This document shows positions 44,456 to 55,336 of a DNA stretch of 64,000 nt, piece by piece. The position numbers were made by a program, and so were the translations under genes. Source of the stretch: Teredinibacter franksiae (GTDB taxonomy: Bacteria > Pseudomonadota > Gammaproteobacteria > Pseudomonadales > Cellvibrionaceae); NCBI RefSeq assembly GCF_014218805.1, contig NZ_JACJUV010000001.1, positions 4,042,501 to 4,106,500 on the forward strand. Reading direction: 5' to 3'. Position 1 is the first letter of the stretch; each line of letters begins with the position of its first letter. The notes beneath the pieces are model-generated. The model saw only the letters and a program-made list of their open reading frames with translations. It did no database searches and was not told where the DNA came from.

Positions 44456-45144
44456 ATGTCTGTTGTCGGTTCGTATTTGTAGCCTGCGCCATACACAGAA
44501 TGTATCAGTTCCAGTTCTGGCTCTAATTCCTGCAGTTTTTTGCGCAGCTTTTTTATGTGGCTGTCAACGGTGCGGTTGCTGACGATGCGGTAGTCACTGT
44601 AGATGTTTTCCATTATGAACTGTCGGGAAAATATTTTCCCCGGTTCTGAATGCAGCAGTTTTAGCAGGCTGAACTCAATGGTTGTTAAATCCGCAACACT
44701 GCCCTTGATGGTAACGCGCTGGCTGTCTTCATGCAATTCCATGCCGTGGGCTGGAGCGTCTAGGCTGCTAGTGCCTGTGCGGCGCAGTACCGCTTTAACC
44801 CGGGCCACCACCTCCTTGGGGCTGAAAGGTTTGCAGATGTAGTCATCGGCGCCAACGTCTAGGCCAAGTAGGCGATCAACTTCCTCTACTCTGGCGGTTA
44901 CCATAATGATAGGTGTCTGGGGTAGGCTGTTGCTTGTGCGTATATCGCGGCAAATCTCCACACCGTCTTTTCCGGGTAGCATGAGGTCGAGCAATATTAG
45001 ATCGGCCTGGTACTCGTCGAGCCACGGTTTTACTTCATCTCCTCTGTGAAGTTGGTGGCAGTTATAGCCTTCGGCGCAAAGGTATTCTTCTACTAGTTGA
45101 GCTAAGTCTGGTTCGTCTTCCACTATAAGAATAGTTTCTGCCAT
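44452..45144 (-). CDS. OmpR-family response regulator, BaeR-like
   Basis: A 230-residue regulator: receiver domain with acidic pocket VEDEPDLA, phospho-acceptor Asp in LILLDLMLPGKDG, Thr in MVTARVEEVDRLLGLDVGAD and Lys in YICKPFSPKEVVARVK, then a winged helix (FSRQFIMENIYSDYRIVSNR, TVDSHIKKLRKKL). The GADDYICKPFSPKEVV segment is very close to E. coli BaeR, which controls envelope-stress efflux pumps. The target genes here are unknown. Confidence 0.88.
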   Translation of the reverse strand: MAETILIVEDEPDLAQLVEEYLCAEGYNCHQLHRGDEVKPWLDEYQADLILLDLMLPGKDGVEICRDIRTSNSLPQTPIIMVTARVEEVDRLLGLDVGADDYICKPFSPKEVVARVKAVLRRTGTSSLDAPAHGMELHEDSQRVTIKGSVADLTTIEFSLLKLLHSEPGKIFSRQFIMENIYSDYRIVSNRTVDSHIKKLRKKLQELEPELELIHSVYGAGYKYEPTTDI

Positions 45145-45154
45145 GAATATGTCC

Positions 45155-46582
45155 TCAGTGAAGTGGGAGCGTCACAATTATGGTTAACCCGCCGAGATTG
45201 GACTGGTGCGCGAGAATGGTGCCCTGGTGAGCCTCAACAATATTTTTACAGATACTAAGCCCGAGGCCAGCACCTCCCAACTCCCGGTTACGCGATTTGT
45301 CGAGGCGGAAGAGTCGTTCAAAAATTTTATTTAGTTGCGATTGAGGCACCGAGGGCGCGCTATCTTCAAGCACTATTTTTACGGTGCTGCTTTCTACGCT
45401 TGCTGAAAGTCGAATTTTCCCTGGGGCATCGGTGTAGCGCGCACTGTTTTCCAGCAGGTTGTTTATGAGTTGCTGTAGGCGCTTACTGTCGGCGAGCACG
45501 CGTAATTTCTCTGGTAGCTGGTTTATTACCGTTAATTGAAGTCCGTCGGTACTCAGTTTTTGCTCGAAATCCAGTGCAATGTTGTCGATAAATTGGCGTA
45601 TGTCGAGCTGTTCTTTGTTGTAACTAAGGGCGCCGAGATCCGTTAGCGAAAGCTCGTAGAGGTCATTGATGATTGAGCTGAGTGCATTAATTTTACTGTT
45701 GAGTAAATTCAGGTTGTCTTCCGATGTTGGGCGTATGCCATCAAGCATGGCTTCTATTTGCGCCTTGATAACCGCAAGTGGCGTGCGCATTTCATGGGAA
45801 ATGTCAGCAACCCACTGCTTTCGTGCCGATTCATTGGCCTCAAGAGTGCGTGCCAGCTCATTAAAATTTTGGCACAGTTGGCCTAGCTCATCTGGGCTTT
45901 GATGCTGTAGTCGAATACTGTAGTCGCCCGAGGTTATTTTGCGGGCCCCGCGAGACAGTGCCCCCAAAGGTTTGATTAGCCAGCGCGAAACAATCAGTGA
46001 AACGAAAAAGGACGCAAGGAATATGGCCATACTGAGCAGAGCAAAAGCCTTTAGCTGCTGACTAACAAAAAGTCGGTCGACTGAACGCATAAAGTCTGTG
46101 GGTTTAATGTAGCCGATATAGCCAATAATGTTTGATTCAAAATAGAGTGCTCGCCATGAATACTCGGCGTTTGCGAATTGATCGCCGACGATAAGTGTTT
46201 TGCTCTCGTCGGTTAAAATAAGCCGATCAATAAAAGCGCGTTCTTGTGCTTTTACGCTGGGGTGAATAGGCGGTTCGTTGCGGCTGACGGCTTTGCGCTG
46301 CTGCTGTTCTATAAATTCCCGGAATGTTTGGTATTTAAGCCGACGCCAGAGGCGTTTGTCGTTTTCGAGTGGGGCCAGTGACAGTTCTCGTGCGTAGATT
46401 TGGGAGATGGCAGATTCGAGGTATTGCAGCCGATCAATGGCTTGCCCGGTTGCGTAATTGAGAAAACCCTGGCGCACGCTGGCGTGGGTAAACAGCAGCA
46501 TTGCAGTAATGCTGAGCAGCAGTGTAACCAGGAAGGTTAGCCAAAGTTTAAATTTAATACTTTTAATCATGGGGGATGGCAT
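45155..46582 (-). CDS. Sensor histidine kinase, BaeS-like
   Basis: A 475-residue inner-membrane kinase. Two membrane segments (about residues 12-28 and 172-192) enclose a periplasmic sensor of about 140 residues. A HAMP domain (SRWLIKPLGALSRGARKITS) is followed by the phospho-acceptor box (WVADISHEMRTPLAVIKAQ), and ATP-binding motifs NNLLENSARYT and GGAGLGLSICKNIVEAHQG. Translated first in the operon, 10 bp before the regulator. Confidence 0.9.
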   Translation of the reverse strand: MPSPMIKSIKFKLWLTFLVTLLLSITAMLLFTHASVRQGFLNYATGQAIDRLQYLESAISQIYARELSLAPLENDKRLWRRLKYQTFREFIEQQQRKAVSRNEPPIHPSVKAQERAFIDRLILTDESKTLIVGDQFANAEYSWRALYFESNIIGYIGYIKPTDFMRSVDRLFVSQQLKAFALLSMAIFLASFFVSLIVSRWLIKPLGALSRGARKITSGDYSIRLQHQSPDELGQLCQNFNELARTLEANESARKQWVADISHEMRTPLAVIKAQIEAMLDGIRPTSEDNLNLLNSKINALSSIINDLYELSLTDLGALSYNKEQLDIRQFIDNIALDFEQKLSTDGLQLTVINQLPEKLRVLADSKRLQQLINNLLENSARYTDAPGKIRLSASVESSTVKIVLEDSAPSVPQSQLNKIFERLFRLDKSRNRELGGAGLGLSICKNIVEAHQGTILAHQSNLGGLTIIVTLPLH

Positions 46583-46642
46583 ATTACCAAGCCCCTGTGG
46601 TGAGAAAAGCCCGCTGGAGGCGCTTCCTAATTTTTTTCACGA

Positions 46643-46942
46643 TTACCGAATGTTTGATTTTTTCGGATCAGGTTTTTGAACTTCACGGAAGATCAGTGCC
46701 ACCTTGCCAATTTCTTGAATGAGTTGCGCGCGGCAGTTATTGCAGAGTTCTGAGATCAGTGCCTTGCGAGCGTCTCTGTCGGTGACCGCGACTTTTATCT
46801 TAATGAGTTCGTGGTCGTCCAGTGCGCGATTGAGTTCGGCGATTACATTTTCGGTAAGGCCTTTTCCTGCGACCGTAACGACTGGGTTCAGACCATGGCC
46901 TATGGTGCGATACTGCTTGATTTTGTTCGTGGAGAGGCTCAT
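46643..46942 (-). CDS. yhbY: Ribosome assembly RNA-binding protein YhbY (CRM domain)
   Basis: A 99-residue CRM-domain protein that binds pre-50S particles. IGHGLNPVVTVAGKGLTENV, DHELIKIKVAVTDRDARKAL and QEIGKVALIFREVQKPDP match the family. I start at 46942; an upstream ATG adds 17 unrelated residues. Divergent from rlmE, as in E. coli and pseudomonads. Confidence 0.9.
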   Translation of the reverse strand: MSLSTNKIKQYRTIGHGLNPVVTVAGKGLTENVIAELNRALDDHELIKIKVAVTDRDARKALISELCNNCRAQLIQEIGKVALIFREVQKPDPKKSNIR

Positions 46943-47145
46943 GTATTCATTCTCTGTGGTACTTAAATTGGGCCAGTATTGTACAGGATTCACAGGCTTT
47001 TAAGCCCTATATTCCAGTCGCTGAGCCGATTTCGCGCATTTTTGGCCAAATTTGTACTTCGCTATTCGACTGTAGAACTCTAAACTCATAGAATGCCAGC
47101 CCGAATCGTACCGGGCACACCCGTAATCGCCAATCGGCTAAAGAT

Positions 47146-47766
47146 ATGTCTAGATCCAAAACCAGCCGCGGCTGGCTGGAAGAACACTTTAATGACCAGT
47201 ATGTAAAGGCTGCCCAAAGGGATGGTTATCGCTCGCGCGCCAGTTATAAGCTGGTCGAGCTGAACGAAAAAGATAGGTTAATCCGCCCGGCGATGACGGT
47301 TGTTGATCTGGGAGCTGCGCCAGGTGGTTGGTCTCAGGTGGCGGTTGCGGCAGTCGGCGACAAAGGTACGGTATTGGCGTCCGATATTTTACCTATGGAC
47401 TCCATAGCGGGTGTTACCTTTGTGCAGGGTGATTTCACCGAAGAAAGCGTGTTAACTGAGTTGTTGAGCGCTATAGGTGGGGCTAAGGCAGATCTTGTAA
47501 TTTCAGATATGGCCCCAAACATGAGTGGTATAGCCGCTGTCGATCAGCCTCAGTCAATGTATTTGGTTGAGTTAGCGCTCGATATGGCAACACAGACTCT
47601 TCGACCCGGTGGCGCTTTTGTTTGTAAAGTGTTTCAGGGGGAGGGGTTTGATGAGTTTCTTCAAAACTGTCGAGACTGTTTTCAGAAAGTTGTTACACGC
47701 AAACCCGGTGCATCGCGGCCCCGTTCACGTGAAGTTTATGTGGTGGCGAAAGGCTTTAAGGGCTAA
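47146..47766 (+). CDS. rlmE: 23S rRNA 2'-O-methyltransferase RlmE
   Basis: A 206-residue enzyme that methylates U2552 of 23S rRNA. The SAM-binding motif is [16 protein letters not shown], and the catalytic tetrad K-D-K-E is seen as [41 protein letters not shown] and the [11 protein letters not shown] end. Full length; upstream of ftsH as in E. coli. Confidence 0.95.
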   Translation: MSRSKTSRGWLEEHFNDQYVKAAQRDGYRSRASYKLVELNEKDRLIRPAMTVVDLGAAPGGWSQVAVAAVGDKGTVLASDILPMDSIAGVTFVQGDFTEESVLTELLSAIGGAKADLVISDMAPNMSGIAAVDQPQSMYLVELALDMATQTLRPGGAFVCKVFQGEGFDEFLQNCRDCFQKVVTRKPGASRPRSREVYVVAKGFKG

Positions 47767-47868
47767 TGGAATGAGGACTATACTGCGAGGTAACTCGTAG
47801 CCTCTGGCAGCATACGTATTTGTTTTTGTTGTGATGCAGCAAAAACGTCATAATCAGGAGAAGCAGCC

Positions 47869-49785
47869 TTGAATGATATGGCTAAAAATTTAGTGCTGTG
47901 GCTGGTGATTGCCGCAGTATTGTTTACCGTTTTTCAAAATTTTAATCAGTCCAGCCCGCAGGACGAAATGACCTATTCCGAGTTTATGGTAGAGGTGCAG
48001 GACGACCGCGTGCGTGAAGTTATTATTCAGGGTCAAATCATTACTGGCATACGCTTGGATAACACCCAGTTTATGGTTGTGATGCCAGAGGTTATCGACC
48101 TGAAATTAATGGATACCCTGCTCGATCATCGAGTAGAGGTTAAAGGTGCAATGCCGGAGAAATCCAGCCTTTGGGAGCAATTGTTGGTAGCCAGCTTCCC
48201 TATATTGTTATTTATTGCGGTTTTTGTGTTTTTTATGCGGCAGATGCAGGGCGGCGGCGGTGGCCGTGGCGGTCCGATGAGCTTTGCAAAAAGCAAGGCT
48301 CGGCTGTTGGGCGAAGACCAAGTCAAAACCACTTTTGCGGATGTGGCTGGCGTAGATGAGGCTAAAGAAGATGTGCAAGAACTGGTTGAGTTCCTGCGCG
48401 ATCCGTCCCGTTTCCAGCGTCTTGGTGGGCGTATCCCTCGTGGCGTGCTTATGGCGGGCCCTCCCGGTACCGGTAAAACGCTGTTGGCTAAAGCCATTGC
48501 CGGTGAGGCCAAAGTACCTTTCTTCTCTATTTCGGGCTCCGACTTTGTTGAAATGTTTGTTGGTGTAGGTGCTTCTCGCGTACGTGATATGTTTGAGCAA
48601 GCCAAGAAGCAGGCGCCGTGTATTATCTTTATCGATGAAATCGACGCCGTCGGTCGTCACCGCGGCGGCGGTCATGGTGGCGGTCACGATGAGCGAGAGC
48701 AAACACTGAACCAGCTGTTGGTAGAAATGGACGGTTTTGAGGGCAACGAAGGCGTAATTGTTATTGCTGCCACCAACCGTCCTGACGTACTAGACCGTGC
48801 ATTACTTCGCCCTGGTCGATTTGATCGACAGGTATTTGTAGGGTTGCCCGATATTCGTGGTCGTGAGCAAATTCTTAAGGTGCACATGCGTAAGGTGCCA
48901 ATGGATGATCAAGTGCAGGCATCTATTATTGCCCGCGGAACGCCTGGTTTTTCTGGCGCAGACTTGGCCAACGTTGTTAACGAAGCGGCTCTTTTTGCAG
49001 CGCGGGCTAATAAACGACTGGTTACGATGGAGGATTTTGAAAAGGCGCGCGATAAAATCATTATGGGTGCCGAGCGCAAAACCATGGTAATGAGTGAAAA
49101 AGAAAAAGAGAATACGGCTTACCACGAGGCCGGGCATGCGATTGTTGGGCGACTGGTACCCGAGCATGACCCCGTGCATAAAGTCAGCATTATCCCTCGA
49201 GGTAGAGCTTTGGGGGTTACGGTGTATCTCCCAGAGGAAGACAAATACAGTCAAAGTAAAAGAGGCTTGGAGTCTCGCTTGTGTTCTCTGTTTGGTGGTC
49301 GAATTGCAGAAGAAATGACGCTTGGGTTAGACGGTGTAACCACCGGAGCATCGAACGATATTGAGCGTGCAACAGAGCTTGCCCGCAACATGGTGACAAA
49401 GTGGGGGCTGTCTGAAAAGCTTGGGCCTCTCCACTATGGTGAGGACGAAGGTGCATACCCTGGCACAGGCACGCCTTCATATTCCGGTGCTACGTCAAAA
49501 GTTATTGATGAGGAGGTTCGCCGTATTATCAATAGCTGTTATGAGCGGGCGACAACAGTCCTGTCTGAAAACAAAGATATTCTTGAGGCCATGAAAGATG
49601 CGTTGATGGAATACGAAACCATCGACGCCGATCAGGTTGACGATCTAATGGCTAGAAAGAAAGTAAGGCCACCTAAAGATTGGAATAACTCAGATCTGGG
49701 TGGTGATGGTGGTGGCTCTACCGGTGAAACCTCCGAGCCTAAAGAAGACGGCCCTACTGTAGGTGGGCCAGCTAACCAGCATTAA
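47869..49785 (+). CDS. ftsH: ATP-dependent zinc metalloprotease FtsH
   Basis: A 638-residue membrane protease that degrades membrane and regulatory proteins, including sigma-32 and LpxC. Two membrane segments (about 7-25 and 99-119), AAA+ Walker [19 protein letters not shown], Walker [40 protein letters not shown], zinc motif HEAGH. The TTG at 47869 is chosen because AGGAG lies 8 bp upstream; the ATG at 47878 is too far from it. E. coli FtsH likewise has three residues before MAKNL. Confidence 0.97.
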   Translation: MNDMAKNLVLWLVIAAVLFTVFQNFNQSSPQDEMTYSEFMVEVQDDRVREVIIQGQIITGIRLDNTQFMVVMPEVIDLKLMDTLLDHRVEVKGAMPEKSSLWEQLLVASFPILLFIAVFVFFMRQMQGGGGGRGGPMSFAKSKARLLGEDQVKTTFADVAGVDEAKEDVQELVEFLRDPSRFQRLGGRIPRGVLMAGPPGTGKTLLAKAIAGEAKVPFFSISGSDFVEMFVGVGASRVRDMFEQAKKQAPCIIFIDEIDAVGRHRGGGHGGGHDEREQTLNQLLVEMDGFEGNEGVIVIAATNRPDVLDRALLRPGRFDRQVFVGLPDIRGREQILKVHMRKVPMDDQVQASIIARGTPGFSGADLANVVNEAALFAARANKRLVTMEDFEKARDKIIMGAERKTMVMSEKEKENTAYHEAGHAIVGRLVPEHDPVHKVSIIPRGRALGVTVYLPEEDKYSQSKRGLESRLCSLFGGRIAEEMTLGLDGVTTGASNDIERATELARNMVTKWGLSEKLGPLHYGEDEGAYPGTGTPSYSGATSKVIDEEVRRIINSCYERATTVLSENKDILEAMKDALMEYETIDADQVDDLMARKKVRPPKDWNNSDLGGDGGGSTGETSEPKEDGPTVGGPANQH

Positions 49786-49794
49786 GTGGTATTA

Positions 49795-49821
49795 AGCCCG
49801 GTCGACTGACCGGGCTTTTTT
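49795..49821 (+). terminator. ftsH terminator
   Basis: AGCCCGGTC / GACCGGGCT followed by TTTTT, directly after ftsH. folP must therefore be partly read through or have its own promoter. Confidence 0.85.
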
Positions 49822-49904
49822 ACATGCCAACGAAAATTTTAAGTTCAGCGAAGCTTTCATCATCCGATAAACCTTTCAACACTCTCAGCTCAATACCTCT
49901 CAGC

Positions 49905-50786
49905 ATGAAAATAACCTGCGGATCGCGAACCGTTGACTTATCCGGCCCCAAAATTATGGGGGTGCTGAATGTAACGCCGGATTCCTTTTTTGATGGTGGT
50001 AAACACTACCAGTCCTCCGCCCAGCAAAGCCTAACGTTAGATAGCGCTATACGCTCAGCCGAGCAGATGGTTGCCCAGGGTGCGGCCTTTGTGGATGTAG
50101 GAGGGGAGTCTACTCGCCCTGGGGCATCGCCCGTTTCAGTTCAGCAGGAATGCGACCGTGTTTTACCTGTCGTGGAGGCTTTGGCTGCGCGAGTTGATGC
50201 TGTTATCTCGGTTGATACTTCCACGCCTTTGGTGATGGTGGAATCGAGCAAGTTGGGTGCTGGGCTGATTAATGATGTTCGGGCGTTAGAGCGAGAGGGC
50301 GCGTTAAGCGCGGCAATTTCAACAGAATTGCCGATTTGTTTGATGCATATGCAGGGCAGCCCGCGGTCAATGCAGGACAATCCCGCCTACGACCAAGTGG
50401 TCGATGATGTAAAAGTGTACCTGTCTCAGCGAATAGCTTGTGTACAGAAAGCCGCTGCGGGGTTGGGCAAGCCGGCACCTCAGATTATATTGGACCCCGG
50501 GTTTGGTTTTGGCAAAACGGATGAGCATAACCTCGCGCTACTTAGGGGCTTGCCATTACTTCTGAAACCGGGTGTACCCTTGCTTGTAGGTTTGTCGCGA
50601 AAATCGATGATAGGGCGTCTGTTGGGGCGGAATGTGGAGAATCGTTTGCCGGGAAGTCTGGCGCTGGCAATGTTGGCAGTGCAAAATGGCGCCCGGATTG
50701 TGCGTGTGCATGATGTAGCAGAAACGCTGGACGTTATAAAAATTCTCGAACTTACACTTATTGGAGAGCAGGTGAATGGCGCGTAA
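49905..50786 (+). CDS. folP: Dihydropteroate synthase
   Basis: A 293-residue folate enzyme, the sulfonamide target. [56 protein letters not shown] and [14 protein letters not shown] are the binding motifs. The ATG at 49905 gives the family length; the ATG at 49824 lies in the terminator's shadow and adds 27 unrelated residues. A clear ribosome binding site is not seen for either. It overlaps glmM by 11 bp. Confidence 0.93.
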   Translation: MKITCGSRTVDLSGPKIMGVLNVTPDSFFDGGKHYQSSAQQSLTLDSAIRSAEQMVAQGAAFVDVGGESTRPGASPVSVQQECDRVLPVVEALAARVDAVISVDTSTPLVMVESSKLGAGLINDVRALEREGALSAAISTELPICLMHMQGSPRSMQDNPAYDQVVDDVKVYLSQRIACVQKAAAGLGKPAPQIILDPGFGFGKTDEHNLALLRGLPLLLKPGVPLLVGLSRKSMIGRLLGRNVENRLPGSLALAMLAVQNGARIVRVHDVAETLDVIKILELTLIGEQVNGA

Positions 50787-52119
50787 ATATTTCGGTACGG
50801 ATGGGATTCGGGGGAAGGTTGGTGAGGGTGCAATTACCCCGCAGTTTTTCCTTCAGTTGGGTTGGGCTGTTGGTAAAGTGTTGGCCGAGCAGAAAAATCG
50901 TACCGGTAATGGAACTGTGTTAATTGGTAAAGATACCCGTATTTCTGGGTACATGTTTGAATCCGCCTTGGAGGCAGGGCTTATTGCTGCAGGCGTGGAT
51001 GTGGGGCTGTTGGGGCCAATGCCGACACCCGCGATCGCATACTTAACACGTACATTTCACGCTAGCGCCGGCATCGTCATTAGCGCTTCTCATAATCCCT
51101 ATGGCGATAACGGTATCAAGCTGTTTAACACCTTGGGTACCAAGTTGGCAGACGATGTGGAGCTTGCTATTGAAGCCCAAATTGACAAGCCGATGACAAC
51201 GGCCAGCAAGCTGGGTAAGGCGCGCAGAATTGGTGATGCAGAGGGCCGTTACATTGAGTTTTGTAAGGGCACGCTTCCCTGGGGTTTCAGTCTCGCCGGT
51301 TTAACCATCGTTGTGGACTGCGCTAATGGCGCGACCTATAACATTGCGCCGCTGGTGCTCTCCGAGTTGGGTGCGACGGTAATTTCTATATGTGATCAGC
51401 CTGACGGCCTTAATATCAACTTGAATTGCGGCTCAACAAAGATGAATCAGCTGCAGAAGCAGGTGCTGGAGTCTCATGCTGATTTGGGCATTGCATTCGA
51501 CGGCGATGGTGACCGGGTAATGTTTGTAGATGACCGAGGCGAAGTTATTGATGGCGATCAGCTGCTCTACATCATAGCGGCGTACCGCAAGTTGCGCGGC
51601 GAAGGTTGCAATGGCGTTGTTGGTACTCTTATGAGTAACTTTGGTTTCGAGAAGGGTTTAGAGGCGTTGGATATTCCGTTTGAGCGCGCGAAAGTGGGCG
51701 ATCGTTATGTTATTGGGGCGATGAAAAAGAACGGTTGGTTGTTAGGGGGGGAGTCCTCTGGGCATATTGTATGTGCGGATGCGACTACAACCGGAGACGG
51801 CATTATTGCGGCTCTACAGGTACTTAAGGCGTTAATGGCCGAGCAGCAGAGTTTGTACGACTTAAAGCAGCGTATGCAAAATATGCCGCAGGTAATGGTT
51901 AATGTGCCGGTTAAGAATCGCATCGATCTTGATGCCGACAGTGCGGTTCAGGCGGCCATCGCCGGCGCAGAAAAGCGAATGGAGGGCAATGGTCGAGTAT
52001 TACTCCGCGCTTCAGGAACTGAGCCTGTTATTCGCGTAATGGTAGAAGGGCAGCAGCACAGTATGGTGTCTGAGTTAGCTCACGAGCTCGCAGAAATCGT
52101 GGGAAAAGCGGTAGCATGA
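50776..52119 (+). CDS. glmM: Phosphoglucosamine mutase
   Basis: A 447-residue enzyme that converts glucosamine-6-phosphate to the 1-phosphate for UDP-GlcNAc. [13 protein letters not shown] starts the fold, [17 protein letters not shown] has the phosphoserine, [17 protein letters not shown] binds metal, and [18 protein letters not shown] binds phosphate. Overlaps folP, the conserved pair. Confidence 0.97.
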   Translation: MARKYFGTDGIRGKVGEGAITPQFFLQLGWAVGKVLAEQKNRTGNGTVLIGKDTRISGYMFESALEAGLIAAGVDVGLLGPMPTPAIAYLTRTFHASAGIVISASHNPYGDNGIKLFNTLGTKLADDVELAIEAQIDKPMTTASKLGKARRIGDAEGRYIEFCKGTLPWGFSLAGLTIVVDCANGATYNIAPLVLSELGATVISICDQPDGLNINLNCGSTKMNQLQKQVLESHADLGIAFDGDGDRVMFVDDRGEVIDGDQLLYIIAAYRKLRGEGCNGVVGTLMSNFGFEKGLEALDIPFERAKVGDRYVIGAMKKNGWLLGGESSGHIVCADATTTGDGIIAALQVLKALMAEQQSLYDLKQRMQNMPQVMVNVPVKNRIDLDADSAVQAAIAGAEKRMEGNGRVLLRASGTEPVIRVMVEGQQHSMVSELAHELAEIVGKAVA

Positions 52120-52252
52120 CCGCTGTATGTAGAAAACCTTAATTCTGGCGTTGTATCCGGCGGCGTTCTTCGCTACTATTTGCGCCCGTTTTGCCGGGGC
52201 TCCAGAATTTTCCATCAAGCTAAGCTAGAGCAAACAAAAAAGGTAGAGCCTT

Positions 52253-52993
52253 ATGCGTCGACAGATAGTAATCGGCAATTGGAAAATGAATGGCAGTGTT
52301 ACTGCAAATTCGGAGTTGCTGGCAGAAATCTTAGATCAGTGGACCGGAGTACATCAGGCAGAAGTTGCTGTGTGCCCTCCGTATCCTTATCTTGCAGCTG
52401 CCGCCGTGCAATTGGATAATTCCAATGTTGGGCTTGGAGCTCAAGATATCAGTACCCAGTCGAGTGGTGCATACACCGGAGAAATTTCCGGCGATATGTT
52501 GACTGACGTTGGCTGCCGTTATGTGTTGGTAGGCCATTCTGAGCGCCGCGAGTACCACGGCGAAACATCAGAGCTTGTTGCTGAGAAATTTCAGGCAGCT
52601 CTTGATAAAGGATTAACTCCCGTGCTTTGTGTTGGTGAAACTCTGGCAGAGCGTGAAAATGGTAAAACCTTCGATGTTATCGGTCAGCAGTTATTAGCTG
52701 TCGTTGAGCATTGTGGTTTGCCAGGTGTTGCAAAAGGTATTATTGCCTATGAGCCTGTTTGGGCAATTGGCACTGGAAAAACAGCTACTCCGGAAATGGC
52801 TCAGGATGTACATTCATACATTCGTGAAGTGTTAGGGCCAGAAGGCGATCAAATGCGTATTCTTTACGGTGGCAGCGTTAAGCCTGACTCGGCAGAAGGT
52901 CTGTTTGGGCAGAAAGATATAGACGGTGCTTTGGTGGGCGGTGCTTCATTAAAGGCCGAAGATTTCGTCGCTATTTGCCGAGCGGCTGAATAA
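52253..52993 (+). CDS. tpiA: Triosephosphate isomerase
   Basis: A 246-residue glycolytic isomerase. IGNWKMNGS carries the catalytic Lys, YVLVGHSERREYHGE the His, and AYEPVWAIGTGKTATPEMA the Glu; YGGSVKPDSAEGLF binds phosphate. Full length. Confidence 0.98.
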   Translation: MRRQIVIGNWKMNGSVTANSELLAEILDQWTGVHQAEVAVCPPYPYLAAAAVQLDNSNVGLGAQDISTQSSGAYTGEISGDMLTDVGCRYVLVGHSERREYHGETSELVAEKFQAALDKGLTPVLCVGETLAERENGKTFDVIGQQLLAVVEHCGLPGVAKGIIAYEPVWAIGTGKTATPEMAQDVHSYIREVLGPEGDQMRILYGGSVKPDSAEGLFGQKDIDGALVGGASLKAEDFVAICRAAE

Positions 52994-53013
52994 GCGAATA
53001 TAGAGACACTACA

Positions 53014-53436
53014 ATGGAAAACTTAATACTTTTGGTTCACCTGCTGACTGCGTTGGCCGTTATTGGTTTAATTTTACTGCAGCAAGGTAAAGGCGCTGAA
53101 ATGGGTGCATCTTTTGGCGCTGGCGCCTCGCAGACGCTGTTTGGCTCTGGTGGTTCGAGCAACTTTTTTTCTCGAATGACCGCGATATTAGCCACGGTGT
53201 TTTTTATAACCAGTTTTTCACTTGCGCTTATAGCCAAACAGAAAACAATGGTGGATGACAGTTTGTCTTTACCTGAGCTGGAGCAGCAAGCTGAAATCCC
53301 TGTTCTAGACGAGTCTGTTGGTGATATTCCTGTGCTTGAAGGGGCTGATGCGGCGGTGGATAGTGATATCCCTAGTCTTGATGCTTCGAATGAAGAGCCT
53401 GATGTGAGCGACATGCCTAAAGTGCCTGTTGAGTAA
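53014..53436 (+). CDS. secG: Protein translocase subunit SecG
   Basis: A 140-residue SecYEG component. Two hydrophobic segments surround GASFGAGASQTLFGSGGSSN, a hallmark of SecG. An acidic C-terminal tail of about 60 residues is longer than in E. coli but common in related marine bacteria. 20 bp downstream of tpiA. Confidence 0.93.
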   Translation: MENLILLVHLLTALAVIGLILLQQGKGAEMGASFGAGASQTLFGSGGSSNFFSRMTAILATVFFITSFSLALIAKQKTMVDDSLSLPELEQQAEIPVLDESVGDIPVLEGADAAVDSDIPSLDASNEEPDVSDMPKVPVE

Positions 53437-53552
53437 GAAAGTTTCCAAAGCTGTTCAGGTGGGTGACGCACCGGTTTGTGTTAATGACGCGAAGCGTGTC
53501 AAGAAATCACTTTGGACGGGTTTAGTAGTGGAAGTATCGAAATGAGATTAAT

Positions 53553-53638
53553 TGCCCAAGTGGTGGAATTGGTAGACACGCTATCTTGAGGGGGTAGTGG
53601 CGTAAGCCGTGCCGGTTCAAGTCCGGCCTTGGGCACCA
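53553..53638 (+). tRNA. tRNA-Leu (GAG)
   Basis: 86 nt including an encoded CCA. The acceptor GCCCAAG pairs with CTTGGGC, the D region is TGGTGGAATTGGTAGACACG, the anticodon stem-loop CTATC-TTGAGGG-GGTAG gives anticodon GAG, a long class II variable arm follows, and the T arm is GCCGGTTCAAGTCCGGC. Confidence 0.95.
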
Positions 53639-53643
53639 TATTG

Positions 53644-53676
53644 AAAAGGCTCTCCAGTTTGGAGGGCCTTTTTTTT
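53644..53676 (+). terminator. Terminator after tRNA-Leu
   Basis: AAAAGGCTCTCCA / TGGAGGGCCTTTT followed by further T residues. Confidence 0.85.
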
Positions 53677-54125
53677 CGGGGGTGTGCCTACTGAAGTTGA
53701 TTGGCGTTCTGTCGGGGTTGTGGGTCAGCAGTTTGTTTCGGTTGGCGGTATTTGCGGGCGCCTTAAGTTGAGGGCTTGGGGTGCGCGGGGTAAGTGATTC
53801 TTGGTGTTATCTTATAATATTTCCTTGAGTGTTTTCTTGGCGGCGGCAGTTGCGGTTGGTGCGCTTTGGGCGTGTGCTCTTTCCTGGGCGTTCTGTTGTT
53901 TGGGGTTGAAATGAATTGAGTGAGTGGCGTAGTAAAACTGCGTGCGCCCACGAGAGCTACTCCGCTGTATTTGGGCCCTACTAATCCGAATTTCGCGGGC
54001 GTGGAATACTATTATAGGTTTTAAGTTTAAACGCCATTAATTGTCCTTGACGCACCAAATACCTGCCCCTATAATGCGCCCCCTCTGCTGTAGAGCTAGA
54101 AGCATTTAGCCCTCGGCAGTACTGG
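53677..54125. other. Spacer between the two tRNA genes
   Basis: No gene recognised. CTTGACGCACC near 54045 with TATAAT near 54069 forms a plausible promoter for the tRNA-fMet gene (about 17 bp spacing). Confidence 0.5.
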
Positions 54126-54202
<77 letters not shown>

Positions 54203-54548
54203 ACTTATAGCAAGGTGAGATGTTTGAAATGTTACGCCCGAACAGGGCTCGCTTTTAACCTCTTGCCGGTAGCAACCGGGCGAAGATCGTTGGTTCAAAT
54301 CCAGCCCCCGCTACCAACTTATAGTAAGGTGAGATGTTTGAAATGTTACGCCCGAACAGGGCTCGCTTTTAACCTCTTGCCGGTAGCAACCGGGCGAAGA
54401 TCGTTGGTTCAAATCCAGCCCCCGCTACCAACTTATAGCAAGGTGAGATGTTTGAAATGTTACGCCCGAACAGGGCTCGCTTTTAACCTCTTGCCGGTAG
54501 CAGTCGGGTGAAGGCCGTTATTTAAAGGTCAGCCTCTACTACACCATT
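54203..54548 (+). repeat. Tandem array of 114-bp units carrying the tRNA-fMet 3' end
   Basis: Three units (54203-54316, 54317-54430, 54431-about 54548), period 114 bp. Units 1 and 2 end with 28 bases identical to the tRNA-fMet T arm, acceptor and CCA; unit 3 ends in a degenerate version (CTACTACACCA). Units 1 and 2 differ by one base in the stretch TATAGYAAGG. Each unit also has a worn copy of the tRNA middle (GGTAGCAACCGGGCGAAG), without anticodon. The long ORF across the array is only a by-product of the repeat. Confidence 0.9.
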
Positions 54549-54603
54549 TAAAGGTTTCACGACTTAGTGCGTTGAAACAGGCAGTAGTGTTCTGCTTTCG
54601 AGA

Positions 54604-54624
54604 GGCCCCAATTTGGGGTTTTTT
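54604..54624 (+). terminator. Terminator after the tRNA-fMet array
   Basis: GGCCCCAATTTGGGGTTTTT plus T; a short stem with T-run that would end the tRNA transcript. Confidence 0.75.
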
Positions 54625-54795
54625 CGTATCTGGAGCAGCGTGGTTTGTTGATGGTCACTTTGTTTTAGCGCAGACTTAAAATATGCTCGGCATGTTGGCT
54701 GCATGCGTGTTGTCGTAGAAGTGGGCTTTATGCCCATTTTTTGTTTTTAGATTTGCAGGTAAGGCGCTGAGCCTATTTGTAGAGGCTGGATAAAT

Positions 54796-55257
54796 TTGGC
54801 TGGTAAGCAATCGCAATTGGAAGAGTTGTTGGAACCTGTTGTTGAATCAATGGGGTGTGAGCTCTGGGGGCTTGAATATTTTGCCCAGGGCAGAAAGTCT
54901 ATGTTGCGTATTTATATTGATAAAAAGCCGGATGGTGTTTTGGTCGAAGACTGCGAGAGCATAAGCCGTCAGATTAGTAGCGTATTGGATGTCGAGGACC
55001 CCATTACTGGTGAGTACACGCTTGAAGTGTCTTCCCCCGGAATGGATCGGCCGTTATTTAAACTGAAACAATTTGGCGAGTATGTCGGAGAAACCATCGC
55101 AATCAAACTGCGGGTAGGTTTTGATGGCAGGAAGAAGTTTACCGGTCTGCTGAAGGGCATAGAAAACGACGAAGTTATTTTGGAGGTGGATGCCGAAGAG
55201 TATTTGCTTCCTTATGAATTAATAGATAAAGCGAGCGTTATTCCTCGCTTTAGTTAG
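54796..55257 (+). CDS. rimP: Ribosome maturation factor RimP
   Basis: A 153-residue factor for 30S assembly. EPVVESMGCELWGLEYFAQG, RIYIDKKPDGVLVEDCESIS and EVSSPGMDRPLFKLKQF match the family. The start is a TTG at 54796, about ten bases after GAGG; no ATG exists before the conserved region. First gene of the rimP-nusA-infB-rbfA-truB operon. Confidence 0.94.
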   Translation: MAGKQSQLEELLEPVVESMGCELWGLEYFAQGRKSMLRIYIDKKPDGVLVEDCESISRQISSVLDVEDPITGEYTLEVSSPGMDRPLFKLKQFGEYVGETIAIKLRVGFDGRKKFTGLLKGIENDEVILEVDAEEYLLPYELIDKASVIPRFS

Positions 55258-55336
55258 CTTATCTCAGATTGCCTGTGGCAAATAGTTTATAAATGTTGGG
55301 TAATTTTTTCGAATTTAAGGATTCAGAGGCAATTCG

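Noticed and set aside
54203..54548. CRISPR array
   Set aside because: Units are 114 bp, contiguous and nearly identical throughout with no unique spacers, and they match the adjacent tRNA.
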